Part shown: in pieces, positions 1-26,448 of the stretch
How positions within the stretch are numbered: position 1 is the first letter of the stretch
How the letters are laid out: each line of letters opens with the position of its first letter
Source of the DNA: Onthophagus taurus
Lineage: Eukaryota; Arthropoda; Insecta; Coleoptera; Scarabaeidae
NCBI RefSeq assembly: GCF_036711975.1
Contig: NC_091975.1
Coordinates: 1,614,501-1,678,500, forward strand
DNA length: 64,000 nt
Direction of reading: 5' to 3'
Position numbers and translations under genes: made by a program
Notes under the pieces: model-generated
What the model saw: the letters and a program-made list of their open reading frames with translations, nothing else
Databases searched by the model: none
Told to the model about the DNA's origin: nothing

Positions 1-540
1 TAAAACTTATTATTTTAACTAATAAGATATGCATTTTTTCAATCGCGTTGTTCAAAGTGCCAAATTTTCAACAAAAATAAATAAATAAACTGTTTATACT
101 CTTATCTAAGAGCGGCGAACAAAAAGAAAATAATATTTTTCGACTATATACAACGCTCACTTGGAATTGTAAATATATAAATATTAATATTATTAAAAAT
201 ATTAGCAATAAGGAGCTTCGTTACTCAATTCCCTAAGACCATCGTTATTATTACTGAGATCTGTTTTAACTACTTATTCACTTGGATTGTTTAAAAACCC
301 CTGGTTTTTTTTCTTTTGTATTATTGCTTCTATATTACACACATACTACATTGTGTTTTAATGTACTATTAACTAGTTTTAAGGATTGATTGTTTGAAAA
401 CTTATTAAATAAATTATTAAATCTAACAAACAAATACTATTTTTATTAATCTCATAGACTGTTCATAAATCTGTTCAAAAATTAAGTTATGTTTTTGATT
501 GCAACCTTTCAAAAACGACCGAATATTTCAAAAAGTAATA
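1..540. other. AT-rich stretch without a visible gene
   Basis: Strongly AT-rich, with no reading frame of note, no RNA gene that I recognise and no clear repeat. It leads into the tandem array that follows. Confidence 0.6.
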
Positions 541-2100
541 AACGAATTAATTACTGATTAAATAATTTAAAATTAATTGACTTACTGTGTTTTTGTTGTA
601 AGAAATCATCCCGGTTTTAGAAACACACAAGTTTCGAATTGACGTGTAAAAAAATTTAGGTTATGTTTTTGTATGTAAAACTTCGTTGATTATTTTGAGG
701 GGGGAAAATCTCTTCGTACAACCTAAAATCACTATAAATAAGTAATTAGAATGTTTAAAAACGAAATTTGATGATTTGCTTTTACCTCGTTGACGCCTTC
801 TTTTATAAAATTGATTATTTTAACAAAAAATGTAACCGGTGGTTTTGAAATGTCAAAAATACAATTTAGTGTTGTTACCGCTAGATGGGGCGAGCAACTT
901 TACGAAAATTCAAATACTTATTAAAATTTTTTAATCAACAACTTATTAAATATAGCAATTAATTAATGATATAATTTAAAATTAATCGACTTACTGTGTT
1001 TTTGTTGTAAGAAATCATCCCGGTTTTAGAAACTAACAAGTTCAAATTGACGTGTAAAAAAATTTAGGTTATGTTTTTGTATGTAAACTTCGTTGATTAT
1101 TTTGAGGGGGAAAAATCTTTGCGTACAACCTAAAATCACTATAAATAAGTAATTAGAATGTTTAAAAACGTAATTTGATGATTTGCTTTTACCTCGTTGA
1201 CGCTTTCTTTTATAAAATTTGATTATTTTAACAAAAAATGTAACCGGTGGTTTTGAAATGTCAAAAATACAATTTAGTGTGGTTACCGCTAGATGGGGCG
1301 AGCAACTTTACGAAAATTCAAATACTTATTAAAATTTTTTAATCAACAACTTATTAAATATAGCAATTAATTAATGATATAATTTAAAATTAATCGACTT
1401 ACTGTGTTTTTGTTGTAAGAAATCATCCCGGTTTTAGAAACTCACAAGTTTCGAATTGACGTGTAAAAAAATTTAGGTTATGTTTTTGTATGTAAACTTC
1501 GTTGATTATTTTGAGGGGGAAAAATCTCTTCGTACAACCTAAAATCACTATAAATAAGTAATTAGAATGTTTAAAAACGTAATTTGATGATTTGCTTTTA
1601 CCTCGTTGACGCTTTCTTTTATAAAATTTGATTATTTTAACAAAAAATGTAACCGGTGGTTTTGAAATGTCAAAAATACAATTTAAGTGTGGTTACCGCT
1701 AGATGGGGCAAGCAATTTTACGAAAATTCAAATTTTTTAATTAACAACTTATTAAATATAGCAATTAATTAATGATATAATTTAAAATTAATCGACATAC
1801 TGTGTTTTAGTTGTAGGAAATCACCTCGATTTTAAAAACTCCCAATAATTTCAAATTGACGTGTAATAAAATTTAGGTTATGTTTTTGGATACAAACTTC
1901 GTTGATTATTTTGAGGGGGAAAAACACTTTGTAGAACCTAAAATCACTTTAAATAAATAATTTAGGAGATCAAAAAGGATCAAATTTAGGAGTTCTTTTG
2001 TAAAATTACATTATTTTAAGACGAAATGTAACCGGTGGTTGTTAAATGTCAAAAATTTGATTTAATATGGGTGATTACCACTAGATGGCAATCTGAAAGT
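541..2100. repeat. Tandem array, ~408-bp unit, about four copies
   Basis: The marker GACTTACTGTGTTTT occurs near 579, 988 and 1396, and a diverged form near 1794, giving spacings of 409, 408 and about 398 bp. Each unit also carries a GTAACCGGTGG motif and ends near CGCTAGATGGGG. The first three copies are nearly identical apart from small indels, while the fourth has drifted and ends around 2100. The terminal part resembles, in reverse orientation, the CGCCATCTAGTGG segments at about 35880 and 36575 inside Nrx-IV. I see no coding capacity, so this is a minisatellite or the internal array of a dead element. Confidence 0.9.
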
Positions 2101-3119
2101 AAACAGGATTTAGTTGGAGACTAAATAATGAAATAAAACCGTAATAATTTCATGAAATGTTTTATTACACTTGTGCTATTTAAGTAAACACTTATTAACT
2201 GTAAAAAATACCTGAAATGTACACTATCGGGACAGCAAGTAACTAAACCCTATAACGATTGATGCTCGGACCGCGAACGTGTGTAATTCTGCCGCCTATT
2301 ATTCATTTTCTTTTTTATGTATCACATATTATAATGGCTTATGGTGTCTCGGCGAACGGACGAGCCCCGTTCCGTGCATCCGTCCGTACGAATACCAAGC
2401 ATTGATTTCTAGAACGTATCAAAGCTACCGTCCCGTTTCATTTAAAAACAATTAATTCATCAAACAGAAAATAAATTTATAAACGAGACGATGACTCCGG
2501 AAAAATTAACAAAAAAGAAACAAACATACATAATATTATAGAAAAGCATAGATTTGTCGCCGATTTTCCAAGACTTTTGAAAATTACCCATGCAAAAATT
2601 TACAAAGTTTCAGTTAAATAAAAATTAATAACACAACTGAATAACAAAAAAAAATGTACGAATTGAAATGTTTTATCGCTTTCCTTTTCTTTTGTAATTA
2701 TTGATGTAAGGTAGGGTACTAAACGGTTACGTTCGCTCCACGCTTAGCTTAATCGGAGAGATCATATTAAATACAACTCTAAACTTAAGAAGTAATCAAT
2801 TAATTAATCAATTAATATTAAAGGAGGTTTTTTTTCTTTACCAGTCCCTCGATAGGAACAAGCCGTGGTCTATTTATATCACAATTCTGTTTTCTTTGTT
2901 AGTTAGAACCTACGTTTACAAGAATTTTTTTTATTTCATCAACTTTCGCAACGAAGTAAAACCACAAGGAAATTAAACTACAGCGATACAAGCACTTTTT
3001 TTCTCTGGAATCAAGTGTCCGTGTGTGCCTAATTTTAGATAGTTAATGTTATGTATATTATATTACATTTTGAACACATATAAGCAGTCTGCGTGGCACC
3101 ATCTTGACGCGGCGACGCT
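2101..3119. other. Downstream region of rdx, probably 3' UTR plus spacer
   Basis: No convincing reading frame on either strand. The part next to 3119 is expected to hold the rdx 3' UTR, because the rdx stop codon is at 3120-3122 on the minus strand. I could not fix the polyadenylation site, since several AATAAA-like hexamers occur by chance in this AT-rich sequence. Confidence 0.45.
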
Positions 3120-17447
<14,328 letters not shown>

Positions 17448-19500
17448 ATTAACATTTAATAAAATCCGTAAACGCTCGTCGTTGCTTCGCACGAAAATAC
17501 AACTTAAACAACTCGGGACAAGAGAGGAAAAAAACAACTTCCTTTTGTTCGGTTTAAGAGATAGCGAATGCCCCAAACATATACCGAGACAACACTATAA
17601 CTCGCACGACCCGAACTAATTAATATAACCCACTAAATTAATAACAAGATAAGTATGTTTTTTAAAAAAAGTACACCACCGAACACATCACATATAATAA
17701 AACTAAATGCGAGTGCTAAAGTAACCTACCCATCTGCAATAAAGAATCGCACTGAGAAATGTCAAGTCGGATATGGTTCGACAAACGATACACAGTGTTG
17801 CCAAATTTCTCCACTCCCCAAAACAAATTCCCTACTTTTTAACGTTAACTATTTTTAAATAATCAAATTACAACTCACCTTGTCCTCTCCTTCACAAATT
17901 ATAACCATTTCAACTAAATCCACAAATTAAATCACCTCCGAATAGATTTTTATATCGTTTCCTCACGAACCATGATTACCAATTTTTGCTTTTTCTAAAC
18001 AACAATATCACCAAAAACGACTTGGATCGATATCAAAAATTGTTTAATAGGTATTATTTTGCACTGAAACCGATCCGAACGGAAGACTCCTTTTTTTTAA
18101 TGAAAATACAATGACCAATTAGTCGTGGAAACGTGGCAACGTCGCGCGGCCGACCATTTTGCTTCAATGTCAAGCACATGCGTATTTAAATGAGACGATA
18201 ACGTTTAAATTTATAGTTAGCGTGTTTATTTATATTCCGCTGTAAACTTGACCGGTTGGACCTATACATGTAATTCTTTTAAAAATTAAATTAATAATTC
18301 ACATGAAACGTTTCGATACTCCAAAGAACACCAAATGTATTGACCTCGACACGACCCTTTTTGTATTCCTATTAACACATAAGTTTAATTCAATTCTTTT
18401 CTTATTACTTTATTTATTTATGTTTTATTGGTAACCTAAACGAATTTGATGTAATTAGTTTTAAATGTTCAATTAAATAAATCTTTTTTGAATGTAAATA
18501 TAAGTAGCGCCATCTACCATAAATATTAATAAACTTAATCATGTTAACTTAGTTGCATAATCACAGTTTGAATTAAATTTATTATTTTTATCAAGTGGAT
18601 TTTACAATTACAAGCTCAAAACCTTAAGTGACCTTAAGATAGAGTGCACTCCTGGTGAAGGGAACGTCCTGGTGGTATAGAAACTATAGAAGATCATTGA
18701 AGACTTTAGAATATTACTTGGAAAGGGATGATGGAACAAAACTAACCATACCCAACATTTTTCCTGAGGGACCCTGTAATCAAAACTAACCTTACATAAC
18801 ATTCCTATCATTGAAAACTAATGTCATCCAACATACTACAACGTCCATAGCCTTGCCCAACTTAGTCAACCGAGGTTATCACCAAGATGAGGAACATCAT
18901 TTAGGTGGGTGCAATCTTGTTCAGAAAGAAGTTGGCAATGTGGTCTCTACTAACTAATTATTAACTAAATAATGAACTATGGCAATATGTGGTGCAATAA
19001 GCACAACGCCAACTCTAGCAATGATCTTGCCCTGTCTCCTTTGCTTTTGCATATAAAGAAAGTGGTTAGAACTACCATTTACAGGTTTAAGCAATATGCT
19101 CAAAACTACTCCGACATGCCATTATGCCACTCCTTAGGTGTACCGTACCCAAAGGTATAGTGTGATAAACTTCTCAAGTGGCTGGTGTAGGTGTGCCAAA
19201 TGCAGGATGGGGATCCACATCGCATGAAAACATTAATGTAAAGAAGAAAAAAAATTAATTTATAAACAAATTAATTCGTTTAAATCAAATTGATTTTTGA
19301 ATTTTTTTGAACTCCACACCCATTAACTAGTGGTTATCACTTCGGTGTACGCGACGCGCGTCACTCCTACCCTATCGTTATCGATTTTGCTAAATCGGCG
19401 TCGTAGTGCACCAACGCCGGATGTCAACAGATCATTCCCGGTCATTTCCCGATATAAAATGGTCCAGTAACTGTGAATAACGTTGAACAACATCAGCATC
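17448..19500. promoter_or_regulatory. Divergent spacer: rdx 5' end and promoter of the 348-aa gene
   Basis: rdx reads leftward from 17447 and an unknown gene reads rightward from 19501, so both 5' UTRs and promoters should lie here. A TATA-like string, GATATAAAATGG, lies about 48 bases before the ATG at 19501, which would put a start site near 19480. I see no other strong core-promoter motif. A segment at about 18600-19200 contains AACTAACCTTACATAACATTCC-like sequence, similar to the minisatellite at 34852. Confidence 0.4.
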
Positions 19501-20603
19501 ATGACGTCGTCGTTGAAAAACGTCGAAACCAATCAACTAACAACACCGCAAACGCCCGTTTTAACGGTTGCCTGTCGGATATTACGGTCACCATCCCATG
19601 AATCCGTCACCACAGATCTCTCGTTATTTTCTGTTTCCTCGGCGGCTTCTGAAGCCCATGGAAGAAGACTTTTAGCGTTTAATAAGGATGGGCAATTTGG
19701 ACGAGGACACAGTCCTAATCCAGATAGTAGACATCAATCAAATACGAGGTAAATTAATTTCAAAACATCAATAATTAATTAAACTTAACATAATTTTCTT
19801 TTAGACCTGCTGATATACCTGAAATATTATGGTTTGAAGAAGAAACTGATTTAATAAAAAGTTGTGCTGCATTATCGTCGGCTTTGGGTCTTCAAAAAAG
19901 TTTTAGTACCAGCGATATAACTCAATTACCATCACCCGAAGATGCACCAATCCTTCCAGCTTTTCGTTGTGCGGTTTCCGAGTTAGCTTTAAACACTCTT
20001 CAAAGATCCGGGTTTCTTTTAGAACATGGGAGATTGGATCATACATCAAGATCATGTTCTACCTGGGTTGCTGTTGGAGATGTCGCCTCGACTTCTCAAC
20101 TTCCATCACCTCACGGTGGACATTCCAATTCGAATGTAGCACCTCCAGCTAGCACACCACCACCGCCAACATTCACCGCAGCCGATTTTATTCGATCGGT
20201 TAATAAAAAGGTTCGTCAAAATTATATAAGGAGACGTTTATTAACAACATATAAAGCTCTCGAGAGATTATCACAAAGTGAATTTAACTTGGATAGAATA
20301 GAAGTAACCCCATCAACAGCGACTGCAAGCATAAGTACAGATTGTACCACAACTGGAACAACAAGATTAACAGTTCCAGGTGTTAGCACAACCGGAAATG
20401 CACAACCATCAAAGCCAATTAATAGTACAAACGCAGCCGTTTTAAGAGTGGCCAAACAAAGAGCGACAAATAATCTTCCCTTAACGTTGAGAGATGTTGA
20501 AAGAGAAAGGGGAAAACCACTTTCAAAATATGAAAGAAATATGATGATTTTTAATTGGTTACATACTTTAGATGATACGGCTATTGTTGAAGGCATTCAA
20601 TAA
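19501..20603 (+). CDS. Uncharacterised 348-aa protein, two exons
   Basis: Exons 19501-19748 and 19805-20603 are joined by a 56-bp GT-AG intron that splits an Arg codon (AG|A). The total is 1047 nt, giving 348 aa. I chose the ATG at 19501 as the first ATG of the frame; nearby TTG triplets are not plausible starts here. The protein is Ser/Thr/Pro-rich and soluble-looking, with no signal peptide or membrane segment. Conserved-looking blocks are ILWFEEETDLIKSC, GLQKSFSTSDI with QLPSPEDAP, a basic helical stretch (VNKKVRQNYIRRRLL), and a C-terminal block (LRDVERERGKPLSKYERNMM followed by IFNWLHTLDD). The low-complexity linkers between blocks support a regulatory or scaffold protein. I do not recognise the family. 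Codon use and the spliced frame make it a real gene. Confidence 0.8.
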
Positions 20604-20717
20604 AAATATTTGGTGGGATTATCAACAAAAAGTAATAATTATTATAACTTAATTATTCATAAGAAATCATATATCTCTCTTTACATATTAAACAATAGTT
20701 AATTCATAATTCAAGTT

Positions 20718-20917
20718 TCAATGTTTGTTTATATTGTTGGATGTGATTCCGTTTTTTTGTTGGAAATATAAATCTAATATAAACTGATTAAACATTTCAA
20801 CATTACTTCTTTTCCCGTAAAATCTTACCAATTCAACATAAGCACCAGCCAAGTATCTTAGGGGAATTTGGGTCTGATTATATGTCGCAATCCCGCCGCG
20901 AGAGGGCATTAGCGTCT
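20718..20917 (-). CDS. Possible terminal exon or small ORF, minus strand
   Basis: A minus-strand frame encodes (TL)MPSRGGIATYNQTQ.. IPLRYLAGAYVELVRFYGKR.. NVEMFNQFILDLYFQQK and then a stop. The composition is protein-like (helical, with aromatic and hydrophobic periodicity) and unlike the AT-rich noise around it. A possible acceptor (TATAG|ACG) precedes it. No upstream exon could be found between here and ORC2 at 21377, so it is either the last exon of a gene whose other exons lie far away, a small protein starting at its ATG, or a relic. Family not recognised. Confidence 0.35.
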
Positions 20918-21376
20918 ATACTGAAATAATTTAATTAAACTAACAATTTTGTTATTAATAGTGGGAATGATGAGAGACAGCAATAACAATTATTACCAGT
21001 ATCATTTTTTCAATTTAAAAAGTATAGATTTCAATTCGTGTTATATTTTTTAAAATTTGGCGCTAAGAATTTAAAAAGTTGACGTTTGTTCAGATTTTGA
21101 ACTTGTAGTGTAAGTTTAAACTGGTAGATGGCAAATGAAAAAGTCACATTAAAGTGATTTTACGGTAAGAGTATAATAAAGTAATAAGAGTGTGATTAAA
21201 TAATTAGATTATAGGAGTAATTGACATTATAGCTTTGCTTAAACAATTTCAAAATATCTCCAACAGATGGCGCCACATGCTTTCGAAAGAGTTGCAACAT
21301 AACCTCAAACAACAAAACAAGTTAAGAATCTTCCACGTTCTTATCCATAAATATTAGTATCCAAACTATATAAAAC

Positions 21377-22890
21377 ATGGAAGTGAACACCCCAAGGAGG
21401 GGTCAAAGACAAAAACGCATGAGTTTAAAAGCTTTAGAAGCGCAACAGGTGAAAAATTACGAAGAAATTGAACCGCTAAGAGAAGACCCAATTTTCGAAG
21501 GTATTTATAATTAATTAACTCAATTAATTTCTATTTTCTTATTATTTTTAGTATCATCTTCAAACTCAGAAGATTACACCTCTCCATCAGAATCATCTGA
21601 ATCATCATCATCATCTGATGAAAGCAATGATGAAATGGAAGATTCATTGGATACGAATCAAGAATTGAATTTAAAAGAACCAAAATATTTAAAACAACAA
21701 AAAAATAGTGTTAAATCAGTTGATTTCACTCAAAAAAAGGAATTAAAAAAGAAAACTTCTAGGTCTTACATGATAAAGTCGGAAGATTATTTTTTTAATA
21801 ATGCAATTAAAAAACCACAAACATCCAATCATACTTTAGAACACTTAAAACGACCGAGATTGTCACAGGATGAATTGAGAAAGTTGCTTTCAAATTTAAC
21901 CATATCGGAGCAACATAAATTTATAATTGAAAAGAATTGTTTGGATTATAAAAATGTGTTTAAGAAATGGCTTTGCTTATTACATGAAGGTTTTAATGTT
22001 TTAACTTATGGTTTAGGTTCAAAACGTGATGTTTTATTTGAATTCCAAAACGATTGTTTAACTGATTTGCCTGTTATTGTTGTTAATGGTTTTTTTCCAA
22101 GCTTAACTATAAAAGAAATTTTAGATTCGATTTTACTTCAAATATTAGAGATAAAAGAATCTTCGAGTAATCTTTTTGAAGCTGTAGATTTAATCGAGGA
22201 TGAATTTAAAAAGTATCCCAATTTACATCTTTACTTAATTATTCATAACATAGAAGGTGATTCTTTAAGAAATCCAAAACATCAAGGTGTTTTAGCCAAA
22301 TTAGTCCATGTTGAAAATATTCATCTAATTGCTTCTATTGATCATATAAATGCACCATTAAGTAATCATTTTTATTATTTTGGTTTAATTTTTTTTAATA
22401 ATGTTTTGTTTTAGTTTGGGATCAAAACAAATTGAGTAAATTTAATTTCACTTGGTGGGATTTAACCTCATTTTTACCATACAAAGATGAGACTTCCTTC
22501 GAAACATCTATGATGATTACCAAAACTGGATCATTAGCTTTATCGTCATTGAAAAATGTATTTTTATCATTAACATCGAATTCAAAAGGAATTTATTTGA
22601 TTATTGTCAAATATCAATTACAAAACTCCGGACAATATTATCAAGGTAAGGAGTTCATGTTTATGTTTCGTTAAATGAGATTTTTGGGTATTTTAGGAAT
22701 GCTTTTTAAAGATTTGTATTGGTCTTGTCGTGAAGCGTTTTTAGTCAGCTCTGACTTAGCGTTAAGAGCACAATTAACCGAATTTGTTGATCATAAGATG
22801 GTTAAAATAAAACGATCGGTGGATGGTGCTGAATATTTAAATATTCCTATTCAAAATGGTTTATTACAACAATTTTTAAATGAACAATAA
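21377..22890 (+). CDS. Orc2: Origin recognition complex subunit 2
   Basis: ORC2 is a core subunit of the complex that binds replication origins and loads the MCM helicase. Exons are 21377-21500, 21552-22361, 22415-22645 and 22697-22890, with introns of about 50-55 bp and phases that all fit. The total is 1359 nt, giving 452 aa. The N-terminus is acidic and Ser-rich (SSSNSEDYTSPSESSESSSS), as expected for the disordered region. The AAA+-like fold carries the family signature LTYGLGSKRDVLFEF and VVNGFFPSLTIKEILDSI. The C-terminal winged-helix part reads LYWSCREAFLVSSDLALRAQ.. LTEFVDHKMVKIKR, very close to the ORC2 family. The protein is shorter than fly or human ORC2 because of a reduced N-terminal region. 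I see no frame damage. Confidence 0.95.
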
Positions 22891-23305
22891 TAATTTATTA
22901 TAAATCTGTACCTGAATTGAAATAATTATTAAGCTCGGAAATATCGGTATTTTTAATATTAATAAAACTTATTAACTGCATTGATTTTTTCTTTTTCCTG
23001 TCGGATAGGCAACACATTATACAATTGTGAGTGTTTCTATTTTGTAACTGGCGTTTGGATGGATTTTTGCAGTTAGTTTGTTTTTATAGAAAAAGATTAT
23101 TAAAGGATAATGTATTTAGTGATAAAATGTCGATTTTATTATTTTTTGTACTTAGTGACTTTTTCCTGTTACGACGATTTATATATTTTATTCCTTTATA
23201 TAGGCAACCAATAATACACGCATTGACAGCAGTTTAAATAAATTTCCGTTATAAATCTAACCTAAGTATATAAAATCTCGTTTTTAATTCCGTGGAGACA
23301 AAACG

Positions 23306-23808
23306 ATGGCTGAGAAACCAGAGAAGAGAAGTTCTTTATTAAACACAGGTACTGTAATTATTATGAAAGATTATTTATATTATTATAATCGTTATTATAA
23401 ATCTATTTCGATTTATTTACTTCTTTTTTGATTACAGAATTTCAAAGCTTTTATGATTTAAGAAAAGATCTTCCATTGGGATACAGCGATAACATTATTG
23501 CAGAGTTGGCAGAATGGGAGAATAAGATTGTTGCAATTCGTAATGAATATAGAGAATTAGAAGAAACCATCAAGAAAACCAACACAACTCAACAAGTGGA
23601 ATTAAGGGAGGAATTCGCAGAGTTTACCACTAAACATTTTAAACCACTTTATGATTCCTGCAATGTCATCAGGTGTTATATCGCAGAATTAAGGTTTGAT
23701 AAAGAGTATGAAGACTACAGGAGGAAAAATATCAAGAGAAGACTGAATCGATTTGAAGAACTTGTGTTTGAAAAGTTTCAAAATGATAAAAAAGATGATA
23801 ACTCATAG
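23306..23808 (+). CDS. Small coiled-coil-like protein, 137 aa, unknown function
   Basis: Exons 23306-23348 and 23438-23808 are joined through a GT-AG intron splitting a Glu codon (G|AA), giving 137 aa. The product begins MAEKPEKRSSLLNTEFQSFY and is almost entirely charged helix (AELAEWENKIVAIRNEYREL, DYRRKNIKRRLNRFEELVFE). A coiled coil is likely, with no signal peptide or membrane segment. A kinetochore or axoneme-type adaptor would fit the composition, but I have no family evidence. The gene lies between copies of the string ATAGGCAACCAATAATACAC, at about 23200 and 23920. A rearranged partial copy follows it at 24003-24275. Confidence 0.7.
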
Positions 23809-24002
23809 AGATCACAAAATCGGTAACTGTAAATATAAATAATAATGTTCTACGATGTGCCATCATCAATATTTCAATAATTATTTAAAATTAACAACTC
23901 GCACCTAAGATTTTACTGCTTTATATAGGCAACCAATAATACACGCAAAAATTCGTTTTTAATAAGAATATAAATATATTTATTATTAAATATATTTGAT
24001 TA

Positions 24003-24275
24003 GAAGAGCTTTTCGCTAAACATTTTAAAACACTTTATGATTCCTCGCTTAATTCGGCTTCTTGATTTGTGTTCCTTTTTTTGGTAATTTCTTCTTCAAA
24101 TTCCTTGTATTCATTACAAATTGCAATAACCTTATTATCCCATTCTGTCATTATCGCTGTAACCCAGCGGATGATCTTTTCTTAGATCATAAAAGGTTTG
24201 AAATTCTGTAATCAAAAAAGAAGTAAATAAATCGAAATGGATTTATAATAACGATTATAATAATAAAAATAGTCT
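24003..24275 (-). pseudogene. Rearranged partial copy of the preceding small gene
   Basis: On the minus strand, 24048-24275 matches the second exon and the preceding intron of the 23306 gene (intron tail, then FQ.FYDLRKD, LGYSDN, EWDNKVIAICNEY). It carries deletions that shift the frame. Immediately next to it, 24003-24047 matches a later part of the same exon in the opposite, plus-strand orientation (CTAAACATTTTAAAACACTT). The intron is retained, so this is a DNA-level inverted duplication and not a retrocopy. The frame is broken and no product is expected. Confidence 0.8.
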
Positions 24276-24448
24276 GTCATATTGCATGTATTATTGGTTG
24301 CCTACCTGAATATTATTTATACAAAATAGGTTATGTTATGAGAAATTATTTTATTCAATTTAAATGCTCATTACATAAAGTAATAATAATCATTATTTCT
24401 TATATCAAAAGGTTATCCTGAGCTCCAAGGTTACAAAATTTATTATTT

Positions 24449-26448
<2,000 letters not shown>

